The notes below the pieces were generated by a model. The model was not told the origin of the DNA. It made no database searches and worked only from the letters and a program-made list of their open reading frames with translations. The position numbers were made by a program, and so were the translations under genes. A stretch of 64,000 nt of DNA from M3007 sp044230315 (GTDB lineage Bacteria > Bacteroidota > Bacteroidia > Chitinophagales > Saprospiraceae): assembly GCA_044230315.1 (NCBI GenBank), contig JBGARJ010000017.1, forward strand, positions 1-64,000, given 5' to 3'. Below, in pieces: positions 18,601 to 26,880 of this stretch. Position 1 is the stretch's first letter; the number at the start of each line of letters is the position of its first letter.

Positions 18601-18793
18601 CGGGGGGCAGGTTGAGGGTGAAAGCGCCGTCCGCATCGGTGGTGGCGCCGAGCGCGGTATTCCGGACCTGGACGGTTGCGCCGATCAACGCAGTCCCGTC
18701 ACTGCCCAGAATCTTGCCCTGCAAAATGGTTTGACTCCACAGGCTGAGCCCATGGAGGAGGACCAAAACGGTAAAACAGATTTTTACTTTCAT
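15611..18793 (-). CDS. SusC/RagA-like TonB-dependent outer-membrane transporter 1
   Basis: About 1060 residues from ATG 18793 (MKVKICFTVLVLLHGLSLWSQ signal peptide); in-frame ATGs at 18805 and 18898 are alternatives. Order: signal peptide; carboxypeptidase-regulatory-like beta domain (LQGKILGSDGTALIGATVQV); TonB-box-like ETVVTALG; plug domain (LFVVNGVPTD, SISVLKGPAAAALYGNRAG, GVVLITTKSG); 22-strand barrel ending in a Phe-terminated strand (GFQVSAAF). SusC proteins import SusD-captured ligands using TonB energy. It leads the SusC1-SusD1 operon and is divergent from the SusC2 operon across a 0.77 kb gap. Confidence 0.95.
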   Translation of the reverse strand: MKVKICFTVLVLLHGLSLWSQTILQGKILGSDGTALIGATVQVRNTALGATTDADGAFTLNLPPGDQVLVVSHIGYGSREVTVRAGMRSVEITLEEGVTLRETVVTALGISREKKSLGYAVQQVKGDQLAQNQDPNLLSTLQGKLAGVQVISAASQVGASARVVIRGNSSINGNNQPLFVVNGVPTDNSAFSPESRYGGVDFGNALSDISADDIESISVLKGPAAAALYGNRAGNGVVLITTKSGKNAAKKGLGVSYSGNFGFTGVLRFWQLQDQYGQGSGQQYHYIDGTGTQPGNLFDGIDASWGPAFDTRINEQDGIDNNGDGVVDEPGEFATADQYNGKNLPWTAKPNSIVKSLDTGLDFSNNISITSTGENIHARFSYTNFTQKGMIPNTELKRNSFNLAFGANLSKKLHTDGNILYVRTDSKNRPPIGYYPSFIFAALWSARQVDWLDLRANWDTKDQFGRNYTWLYSYPNNPFWEIYHNLKPMNRDRINGFYSLAYDLFDWLTVSGRVSTDFYREHHEQHYDWDIYTHGSFQEDDYEVNERNADVLLTAKKHVGENFSLVATAGANRMHRTLRQNSVYVPTLAVPGIFNVSNADGNPKQTVFRSAKEINSVYGSVSAGFFNWVYLDFTARNDWSSTLPANSNAYFYPSANVGLVLSDVLKLGSRINFLKVRAGWARVGNDTDPYRLRPVFNANVPWNNIPSFSLPDVLPNSALKPEQKTSVETGLELLTFDKRLGLDFSWYDSRASDQILPVDASPTTGYNTRIINAGAVQNRGVEVQLTGTPVRASRFSWDVSVNWARNRSKVLDLPAGVDAILIGEDGGCLVQARKGEEYGVIYSTQPLRAPNGKMILDQGFPQVDPAGLVRQGTISPRWVGGLRNTLNYRNFTLDFLIDGRFGNKFLSWTYIMAHMSGVLDETLEGRRTADEIRNGYAFDGVIDNGDGTYRPNDVKVSAEAWNLAYYPFGSGSFSRSILNGDFVKLREINLTWAMPKAWAEKIRTQRLSLGLFVRNALFLYTGQRNFDPEFQFTPANADQGFEVNQYPASRTIGFQVSAAF

Positions 18794-19566
18794 AAGGATA
18801 CGCATTAGGTGAACGAACAGAGGGTTTCGAGCCAAATGCCGGATGCCTGCACTGTCGTGTTTCAACCGGCAGGCAGACAAGGGTTTTGCAGCATTCATTT
18901 ATTCCACATCCGGGAGCATGATTATCATCTGGAACAACTTAATTGGCCAAAATAAATTCCGGTTTTGCGGATACGTACGGTCGCGACGATGTAAGGGATA
19001 AACGGCGCCGCAATGAAGTGAACGGACGCCGTTAGAAGACAAAGAAGGGAAGTGCAAGCCTGCTGCTTACCGATAGTGGGATAGTGCCTGTTTGTCGTTG
19101 GAACACCGGATTATCGGGATGAAAGCAAAATGGGCATTTTGAGCGGTTAAATCTACAATTAATTTGTTTGCGCGTGCACGTTGACGGATATAAAGTTGGA
19201 GATATCCAGTGAAAATCCGATTCGAAAAAATCGCCGGCTACAGCCATCGAATGCGGTTCTGGTCTGCAGCCTTCCGGTAGATCCCCGTCAACGTCATCCT
19301 GTGACTTTGATCATCCGGGAACGTACACCAAACCCCTTTCCACGAAATATAGTCGGATATCAGTAGGGCCGGTCAACCAGGCGGCAAGGCGGCCTTCGCC
19401 ATCAAAGGTTGATTCCTCCTCGACCGGGTGTATCTTACACTTAATTGATATTGATTCAGCCTGCCTTTCGAACAAGTCCGATGCTCCACTCCAAATTAAT
19501 TTTCTTTTAATTTTATATAATCAGAATCATTAATCTTTTTTTCTTTCTTTGTATTAAAAATACCTC
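18794..19566. other. Intergenic region between divergent SusC operons
   Basis: No convincing gene. It must hold promoters for both SusC operons. The last 90 bases before 19567 are strongly AT-rich (poly-T and poly-A tracts), as expected for a Bacteroidota promoter/leader, but I found no exact TAnnTTTG minus-7 element there. The short open frames have no homology signature. Confidence 0.6.
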
Positions 19567-22500
19567 ATGACAAAGGCCTTATGCAAGACATTATTTGCTA
19601 TAACAATTTTTAGCCTTGGCGTTAACGGCCTGGTTTCGGCCCAACGCACGGTAAACGGTTCGGTACGGGGAGATGACGGTGAAAAACTGGCCGGCGTATC
19701 TGTTTTCATAAAAGGTACCGCCGGCGGCGCCCTGACCGACGCCAACGGCAACTACCGGGTATCCCTGCCGTCCGGTTATTACACCCTCGTATTCGTATAC
19801 ACGGGTTACCAAAGTCGGGAAATATCGCCCGGCAGCGTATCCGATTCGCTTCATGTCGTGCTAAAGGGAGGCCTCGATCTTCCCGAAACTGTCGTGACAG
19901 CGTTGGCCATCTGCCGGGAACAACGGGCTGTTTCGTATGCCATCCAGACCATAGGCGGGGATCAGCTCAATGCTTTCGGCCAGATCTTCCTCACCAACGC
20001 CCTGGTGGGAAAGGTTGCCGGCCTTCAGATGCGCAGCGCCCCGGCTATGAAATTGAATTATTTCGACGATATTTATCTGCGCGGCGCCGGCTCCCTCACG
20101 GGGCCTCAATCCCCTTTGTATGTGGTGGATGGAACACCGGCAGGAAATGGGTTCAACAGTTTCAACCCCGACGACGTGGAATCGGTCAGCGTATTGAAGG
20201 GTCCGGGCGCAGCGGCGCTTTACGGGCAACGCGGCGAGGGAGGGGTGATTGTCATTACCACAAAAACGGGTTTGCAGTCCAAAAAACTGGGCATAGAACT
20301 CAATCAGAGTGTCGTGTTCAACCGGGTTGCCGCCCTGCCAAAATACCAGGACCAATATGCCGGCGGCGAATCGCCTGCGTTGACCCCGTTCGTATGGCAA
20401 GCCGGAATGCCGGAGGAATGGAAAGCGCTCGACGGAAAAGGTTACCACGACTACGCCGGCGAGAGCAGCTGGGGCGCGCGGATGGTTGGCCAGGAGTACA
20501 TCCCGTGGTACGCCTGGTATCCGGGGTCGCGCTACGCATTCCAAACCGCTTCCCTGACACCCCGGCCCGATAACGTGCGGGATTTTTATGAAACCGGTAT
20601 CACCAGCAAAACGAACCTCAACTTCAGCAAGGCGACCGATCAATATTCCACCCGGTTCTCGTTTACCTATCAGGGCATAAACGGCCAGATCCCCACCACC
20701 GGCTGGTCGCGGTACTACCTGAGCACCACCAACACCTTTCACTTTAACCAACACCTTATCCTCGGCGCCAACATTAATCACTACACCACCCTGACTACCG
20801 GGCAGATCAACGACCTAAAATGGAACCAGACCTCCGGCTCATTCAATACCGGGTTTCACCGCGACCTCGACATGGATGTATTGCGGGAATTGCGCGATCT
20901 GCGCTCGCCGGAAGGCATATTGGCCAGCTGGAACCACGGCAACCCGGCCGATTACCTGACCGGCCCCAACCAGTTTTACAGTGCTAATTACTGGTATAAC
21001 TATTACAGTTTTTTTGACCAACTCGACTATGCCTCGAACGAGCAGCGGCTTTTCGGCAACATCAACCTGACCTATCGCGTCGATGATCACTGGAAAATAA
21101 CCGGCTTTTTGCGGAAAAACCAGGCTACGCGAACCCTCGACAACAAGGTGTACGCCCTCCTGCAGCAAAGCGGCCTCCAAACCGGATATTTGAATGCCTA
21201 TAGTATTCAACAACAATTCACCTATGACGATAACTACGAAGTACTCGCCTCCTGGGCCGACCGCTTCGGCCCCCTGAGCATCGAAGCAAATGCTGGCGGT
21301 AATATTCGAAAAGACAAGATCACATCAATCGCCGGTGCGAGCAGCCAGGGGCTGATTGTGCCCGACGTATTTAACCTGGGCAATTCAGTGGTCAAAAATC
21401 CGCCATCGCAAAACGCGTCAAAAAGGGTCGTGCGCAGCGTCTATGCCCGGGGCAGCCTGGGCTGGAAAAGCCTGTTGTATGTTGATTGGACGGTTCGCAA
21501 CGACTGGAGCTCTACCCTACCCCCCGAGCATAACGCATATACGTACCCCGGCGTGGGGCTTGGTTTTGTTTTCAGCGAATTGTTGAAACCGAACGATCTT
21601 TTCTCCTATGGCAAATTGCGGCTCAACTGGGCGCAGGTTGGCACTGACCTGGCGCCCTACCAACTCAACCAGCGTTACACCATGTTTGCATCCTGGGGAT
21701 CAAACCTGGTCCTGACCGCCAATGACAACCTCTTGAATCCGAATGTGAAACCGAGCCTGTCGTCGGCATACGAAGCCGGCCTCGATCTCCGGTTTTTCAA
21801 AAACAGAGCGGCCATAGACCTGACGTATTTTCAGGAAAGCAAAATCAACGACATCCTGAACCTTTCGGTTGCCGGCGCCAGCGGCGTGACCAGCCAGCTC
21901 ATCAATGCCGGCCGGATTGACCGGAAAGGACTGGAACTCCAACTGCAGGGAATGCCGGTAATGGCCCGGCACCTTAGCTGGGAGCTCGCCGTAAATTATG
22001 GTTTCAGCCGGAATAAGATCCTTGAGCTCGTATCGGATATCCAATCGCAGGTGATCGGAGCGACCACGTTCACCAACGACGGTCCCTTTATCGTGAACGA
22101 CGTTGGCGGCCGGTATGGCCAGTTGCGCGGCGGCGGCATCCGCAAAATTGACGGCAAACCCGTGCTTTCCAACACCGGGCTTTTCGTGTACGAACCCAAC
22201 ACCTACTTCGGCAGCTATGTGCCCGATTTCACGGGCGGCATATTGAATACCCTGCGGTACAAAGGCTTTAGCCTGCTTTTTACCGTCGATTTCCAAAAAG
22301 GCGGGAAATTCTTTTCCCTGTCACAAATGCTGGGTGAATACAACGGATTGCTGGAGTCGACCGTTGGGGTGAACGATAAAGGAAACGCGGTACGCGACCC
22401 GGTGGCCGAGGGCGGGGGCGTTGCGGTAAGCGGCGTGGATGACAACGGTGCGCCGCTCAAAATGTACGTAGAGGCGATCGATTATTACCGCCAGTTTGCC

Positions 22501-22764
22501 AATTCCGGCATCTATGACCCCTATATACATGAACTACATTTCGTGAAACTCCGGGAGATCAGCATAGGATGGGACCTGCCCGTGAAAAAATGGAAAATCA
22601 GCAGGGCAGTCCAATCCGTGAGTGCGGCCCTCATTGCGCAAAACCTCTGGCTGATTTACGCGTCCGACCGGAATTTCGATCCCTCGGAAATCGCCGGCGC
22701 CGGCGAATCCGGTCAATACCCGGCCTCGCGCGCCTTCGGCCTTAACCTTCAGTTCAGATTCTGA
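19567..22764 (+). CDS. SusC/RagA-like TonB-dependent outer-membrane transporter 2
   Basis: 1065 residues. Signal peptide MTKALCKTLFAITIFSLGVNGLVSAQ cut in the SAQ region; N-terminal regulatory-like beta domain (VNGSVRGDDGEKLAGVSVFI); TonB-box-like ETVVTALA; plug (SPLYVVDGTPAGN, SVSVLKGPGAAALYGQRGE, GVIVITTKTG); barrel ending GLNLQFRF. The plug lacks the usual SINGNN-type loop, reading RGAGSLTGPQSPLYVVDG instead. It is followed 6 bases later by its SusD partner, so translation is probably coupled. It shares domain order with SusC1 but is clearly diverged, so the substrate may differ. Confidence 0.95.
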   Translation: MTKALCKTLFAITIFSLGVNGLVSAQRTVNGSVRGDDGEKLAGVSVFIKGTAGGALTDANGNYRVSLPSGYYTLVFVYTGYQSREISPGSVSDSLHVVLKGGLDLPETVVTALAICREQRAVSYAIQTIGGDQLNAFGQIFLTNALVGKVAGLQMRSAPAMKLNYFDDIYLRGAGSLTGPQSPLYVVDGTPAGNGFNSFNPDDVESVSVLKGPGAAALYGQRGEGGVIVITTKTGLQSKKLGIELNQSVVFNRVAALPKYQDQYAGGESPALTPFVWQAGMPEEWKALDGKGYHDYAGESSWGARMVGQEYIPWYAWYPGSRYAFQTASLTPRPDNVRDFYETGITSKTNLNFSKATDQYSTRFSFTYQGINGQIPTTGWSRYYLSTTNTFHFNQHLILGANINHYTTLTTGQINDLKWNQTSGSFNTGFHRDLDMDVLRELRDLRSPEGILASWNHGNPADYLTGPNQFYSANYWYNYYSFFDQLDYASNEQRLFGNINLTYRVDDHWKITGFLRKNQATRTLDNKVYALLQQSGLQTGYLNAYSIQQQFTYDDNYEVLASWADRFGPLSIEANAGGNIRKDKITSIAGASSQGLIVPDVFNLGNSVVKNPPSQNASKRVVRSVYARGSLGWKSLLYVDWTVRNDWSSTLPPEHNAYTYPGVGLGFVFSELLKPNDLFSYGKLRLNWAQVGTDLAPYQLNQRYTMFASWGSNLVLTANDNLLNPNVKPSLSSAYEAGLDLRFFKNRAAIDLTYFQESKINDILNLSVAGASGVTSQLINAGRIDRKGLELQLQGMPVMARHLSWELAVNYGFSRNKILELVSDIQSQVIGATTFTNDGPFIVNDVGGRYGQLRGGGIRKIDGKPVLSNTGLFVYEPNTYFGSYVPDFTGGILNTLRYKGFSLLFTVDFQKGGKFFSLSQMLGEYNGLLESTVGVNDKGNAVRDPVAEGGGVAVSGVDDNGAPLKMYVEAIDYYRQFANSGIYDPYIHELHFVKLREISIGWDLPVKKWKISRAVQSVSAALIAQNLWLIYASDRNFDPSEIAGAGESGQYPASRAFGLNLQFRF

Positions 22765-22770
22765 ATCACC

Positions 22771-24207
22771 ATGAAAACACTTCCATTTTGCTGCCTCCTG
22801 GCCGGCCTGGCCCTCCTGCAACCCGCTTGTAAACCGGGCGATTTTGGCGACACCAACTTCAACCCAGGCGCTATAGAAACACCCGTGACGGCCGCATTGC
22901 TCACCAATGCGCTTATCAATACCCCGGCCGATCTTTACTTTTTCCAGGGATTGTATTGCCAATATTTTTCGCAGGCTCAATTTACCGACGCCTCCCGTTA
23001 CGTGCTGAGCAGCGGCCCGCCCTGGGATTATAAATATGCCGGTTACCTGTACGATCTTCAGGAAATTATCCGGTTTAATTCGGACCCGGAAACAGCGCCC
23101 GGCTTCGTGCGGTACGGTTCCAACAACAACCAAATCGCCGTGGCCCGAATCCTGCTGGCCTATAATTTCGCCACACTGACCGATACCTATGGCGACATAC
23201 CGTATTCTCAAGCCCTGAAGCTGCAGCCGTACATCCCGTACGACCCGCAGGAAACGGTGTATGCCGGTCTGTTGAAGGAGCTCCGGGAGGCCGGCGCCCA
23301 GTTTGACGACGGGCAGGCTGCCACGGGCGATATTTTGTTCAAGGAAGACATTGGCAAGTGGAAAAAATTCGCCAACTCGGTTCGGCTTTTGCTGGCTTTG
23401 CGCCTTTCAAAGGCGGCGCCCGATTTGGCTAAATCCGAATTCAACGCCGCACTCAACGACCCGGCAGGCATAATCGAAAACAACACCGACAATGCTTCCT
23501 TATCCTATCCCGGCGGTAACTACCGGAATCCCTGGTTCATCGCCTATAACGGGCAGAAATTCTACGGCATTTGCCTGACCCTCGCCGATACCCTGCTGGC
23601 GCTCGCCGACCCCCGCCTGCCGGTATACGGTCAGGCAAACGGCTCAGGCCAGGTGATCGGCATTCCCTATGGCATCCCAGAGGATTCGCTGACGCGATTC
23701 ACCAACCTGCACCCCGACTGGTCGTTCATCCTCAAATCCACCCTGCGGACGGCGACGGCGACCCTGCATTTGCAAACAGCCGCCCACATCTGGCTGGCGC
23801 GGGCCGAAGCGGCTCAACTGGGCTGGACCGCCGAAGATGCGGCTGAACTGTACCGCAACGGCATCCGGGCTTCTTTCGAACAATGGGGCGTCTACAACAC
23901 CGCCACGTTTAACACCTACATGGCAGGCGCCAGGGTCGCGCTGGATACCGATGCCCTCAAAAAGATCCGGTTGCAGCAATACCTGGCTTTTTACCCCAAT
24001 GGCCTCAACGGGTGGAATGCCTGGCGGCGGACCGGCGTTCCGGCGCTCCAGCCCACGCCGTTTGCACTAAACGCCTCCGGCCAAATCCCCCGCCGGATGA
24101 TTTACCCGGCTACAGAAACAAACCTGAACTCCGTCGCCTGGAACGAGACCATCGTCCGGATGGGCGGAACCGACTCGCCGGACAACCGGGTTTGGTGGGA
24201 TCAATAA
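22771..24207 (+). CDS. SusD-like outer-membrane lipoprotein 2
   Basis: 478 residues. Lipobox LLQPAC near residue 20, then KPGDFGDTNFNPGAIETPVT, resembling the SusD-like group with the TNxNP motif. Internal TDTYGDIPYSQALKL matches the equivalent TPR-like segment of SusD1, so both belong to the same SusD subfamily. It pairs with SusC2 just upstream. Its stop lies only 5 bases from the stop of the convergent caspase F gene, leaving no room for a terminator between them. Confidence 0.92.
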   Translation: MKTLPFCCLLAGLALLQPACKPGDFGDTNFNPGAIETPVTAALLTNALINTPADLYFFQGLYCQYFSQAQFTDASRYVLSSGPPWDYKYAGYLYDLQEIIRFNSDPETAPGFVRYGSNNNQIAVARILLAYNFATLTDTYGDIPYSQALKLQPYIPYDPQETVYAGLLKELREAGAQFDDGQAATGDILFKEDIGKWKKFANSVRLLLALRLSKAAPDLAKSEFNAALNDPAGIIENNTDNASLSYPGGNYRNPWFIAYNGQKFYGICLTLADTLLALADPRLPVYGQANGSGQVIGIPYGIPEDSLTRFTNLHPDWSFILKSTLRTATATLHLQTAAHIWLARAEAAQLGWTAEDAAELYRNGIRASFEQWGVYNTATFNTYMAGARVALDTDALKKIRLQQYLAFYPNGLNGWNAWRRTGVPALQPTPFALNASGQIPRRMIYPATETNLNSVAWNETIVRMGGTDSPDNRVWWDQ

Positions 24208-24212
24208 TGCTG

Positions 24213-26804
24213 TTACTTCCCTGCGGCAAGCTCAAAATACCGGGGGAAACGGTTCCGTACCAATTCCCGGAACCCTTCGTGTACCCGCAGGGGATTGAGC
24301 ATGTCGTCGCAGAGGGTTCCGTGCACCCAGCCCAGTGGATTGGGCGTCCAACCGGCATCAACGGCCTGTTGCAGCGCTGCCACGGCCGCGTCGGGCCGGT
24401 CGGAGGCGGCATACGCCCGGGCCAGGTTGAAATACAGCCAGGGGTCGCCTTCCAGTTCCTGTTGAGCCTTTGTCAGCAATGCATCGGATTGTGCGTATTG
24501 ACCCAGCCGGTAGTAGGCCAGCGCGACAAAGAGGTAGTTTGGAGGTTGGTGAAAATCGCGTTTGAGTTCCGGGTCGGGAGCGGTTGCTATGATCTTATTA
24601 AAATATACGGCTGCGGTATCTTGCATGCCGAGTTTTAAGGCGATTTCCGCGCCGTAATACAAATTGATACAAAAGGGATACTTTGCGATCAGCGCCGCGG
24701 CCAGGGGAAAGGCTTTTTCCGCATTGCCGGACCAATAATAGGCTTTGATTACCCGGCGTTGGTGCGCAGGGCTTTTTTCCCGCACGGCTTCATACAATTG
24801 GATGGCTTTCTCCGGGTCCTTTAAGAAATAGAAGTAAATATCGCCCATGCCGGCCAAGGCGTATTCCTCCAAGCGGTCGCTATATTTTTTGAGTTCCTCA
24901 AACGCTTCTATCGCCTTTTCAAACTCAAGCCGGTCGGTATATAATGCGGCCAGGTTTCCATATACGTTATAACCGCCGCGCGAAATTTTTTTGCCCAGCA
25001 ATAAAAACTGCTCCGCCTCATCGTATCGTTTTAAGCGCCAGAGCGCATTGCCTGCTTCATTGCATTCGTATGCGGTTATGGCACTCGTATCCATCCGAAT
25101 TTTCTCCTGTATTTTCCCGGCGTACAGGCGGCGGAAGAATTCGGCGGAATCACTTCTTCCCATATTTTCGTAAGGCCCGGCTATCCAACAATACGGGCTC
25201 AAAAACCCGGAATCGAGTTCGATGGATTTTCGGTAATACGGTATGATCCTTTCGCTGGCGGTATACTGGCTGCCCAGCATATAATAGGCGAGCGCCCAAC
25301 GGGGAGCCAGTTGGATCGCTTTTTGGAGGTATTGCCTGGCGTTTATTCCATACCGCGGATAGGTTTGCGCCAGGTCGAAATAGACGTAAGGAGCTGTACT
25401 GTCGAAGCGCAAGGCTTCTTCCAATAAACGCCGGTTTTCGCCGAGCTTCCAGACAACCGAACTATCGCTTTGAGACAACCATACCGTTTTGGACAAAAAA
25501 TAATATTCTTTCGTTTTCAGGTCTTTGTAGATGTAGTGTTTATCGCCTAGCAGTTCGGCAGCCCGCTCGTAATATTTTGGCAAAAGTTGATACCGGTATC
25601 CCTTCCAGATGTTGTCCACCGTTTGCGGGTCTGTTTTCAGGAGCTTATTCACAACGGTTTGGCCTTCATCGATCAGCGCGGCGGCCAGGGTACGTTTCAA
25701 GCTGCCCTGCATCGGATACATTTCGGGCCGTTCCACGAGTGTATTGAAATAGTCGTCGGCGCTCCGTCCGGGCGGGTACATCAGGTGGCCCGAGTCAATA
25801 GCGGACAGGAACAGCGCATACAATTGCAATATGCCGGAATCTGCCCTGGCCAATATTTCCCGGGTCAGGCCCCGCGGTTCGGCCGAGGAAAAGGCCGGCG
25901 ATTCGACGTCGGCCGGCGGTACCGGCCGGCGCATAAGGCTGGTATCCACCCGGGCCAATACCGTTCTTTTATCCCCTACCGTCATCGGTGTTTGCGACAG
26001 CGGCGCCACATCCCGCATAACCTGGTCTTCCAGGTAGCGGCCGAGTTCGGCCAATGTGACCACTGCGTCGGCGTCGGCGTCGGCCCGGCCGTTCAGTCCT
26101 TCAATGAGGTAGTAAGAAAATACGCCCCGGCCACCGCCCCATTGCCGGCCTTCAATAGAATATTCGGTGGGTTGGCAGGAAAGGACTTTTGTTTCCTGGG
26201 CAAATTGCGTCAGCAGATTGGCATTGGTCAGCCGGGCGCCCATGATCTCCGAATCGGCCATTTTACCGGCGCGGCAGGCATCGGCCACCACCCATACCCG
26301 GGCTTTGCGATCGACGGAAAGCGTAGTGACAAAATTTTGTAAAACATTGACCGACAGAGCACCGGCCATGAACATCGGCGCCGGCGCATCCCAACACAGC
26401 AGCCACCCCAGTTGACCGATGATGTTGGCATTCATGTCGCCGTGCCCACTGAAATAAAAGATAACGGTGTCGCCCTCCTGCGTTTCATCCAGAAACCATT
26501 GCAGGGCGACATAGAGCTGCCCCAACGTGGCTTTTTCATTGAGCAAAAGCCGGATATTCCCGGTTGGTACGCCACCGCCGGCCGGCGTATGCAGCCAGGC
26601 GGCAAACGCCAGGGCGTCTTTGTGGGCATATTGCAGGTCGGGGATCTGGGGGTCCTGGTAGTCGGAGATGCCGACGACGACGGCGCGGGTGATCCCTGTT
26701 TGATCTCCCGTCAAAGGGTCGACGATCGGCGTGGCGCCTTTTTCCTGTGCGAAAAGGCCTGCAGTTGTGAGCAGGAGTGCCGGTATCAGCGGGTTCAGTT
26801 TCAT
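24213..26804 (-). CDS. Exported caspase-TPR protein, paralogue F
   Basis: 863 residues. Signal peptide MKLNPLIPALLLTTAGLFAQ, mature start EKGATPIV. Caspase dyad His121 (YFSGHGD) and Cys177 (ADACRAGK); Arg after the Cys places it with G, H and L. The EF-hand-like loop is DADADAVVTLAE, with Ala at the Gly position. The linker is diverged (KRTLAAALIDEGQT). TPRs occupy roughly residues 450-840. The C-terminal end (RNRFPRYFELAAGK) lacks the FPPGW tail of most siblings. It is the last gene of the H-G-F run; the 76-base spacer from G is a near copy of the G-H spacer. It converges on SusD2. Confidence 0.92.
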   Translation of the reverse strand: MKLNPLIPALLLTTAGLFAQEKGATPIVDPLTGDQTGITRAVVVGISDYQDPQIPDLQYAHKDALAFAAWLHTPAGGGVPTGNIRLLLNEKATLGQLYVALQWFLDETQEGDTVIFYFSGHGDMNANIIGQLGWLLCWDAPAPMFMAGALSVNVLQNFVTTLSVDRKARVWVVADACRAGKMADSEIMGARLTNANLLTQFAQETKVLSCQPTEYSIEGRQWGGGRGVFSYYLIEGLNGRADADADAVVTLAELGRYLEDQVMRDVAPLSQTPMTVGDKRTVLARVDTSLMRRPVPPADVESPAFSSAEPRGLTREILARADSGILQLYALFLSAIDSGHLMYPPGRSADDYFNTLVERPEMYPMQGSLKRTLAAALIDEGQTVVNKLLKTDPQTVDNIWKGYRYQLLPKYYERAAELLGDKHYIYKDLKTKEYYFLSKTVWLSQSDSSVVWKLGENRRLLEEALRFDSTAPYVYFDLAQTYPRYGINARQYLQKAIQLAPRWALAYYMLGSQYTASERIIPYYRKSIELDSGFLSPYCWIAGPYENMGRSDSAEFFRRLYAGKIQEKIRMDTSAITAYECNEAGNALWRLKRYDEAEQFLLLGKKISRGGYNVYGNLAALYTDRLEFEKAIEAFEELKKYSDRLEEYALAGMGDIYFYFLKDPEKAIQLYEAVREKSPAHQRRVIKAYYWSGNAEKAFPLAAALIAKYPFCINLYYGAEIALKLGMQDTAAVYFNKIIATAPDPELKRDFHQPPNYLFVALAYYRLGQYAQSDALLTKAQQELEGDPWLYFNLARAYAASDRPDAAVAALQQAVDAGWTPNPLGWVHGTLCDDMLNPLRVHEGFRELVRNRFPRYFELAAGK

Positions 26805-26880
26805 AGGGCGGTTCGAAATTTAGATTTTATGCGATCTCCCTTTTGGCGTTTCAATTTCACAGGTTGCGGTTTACTATTTT

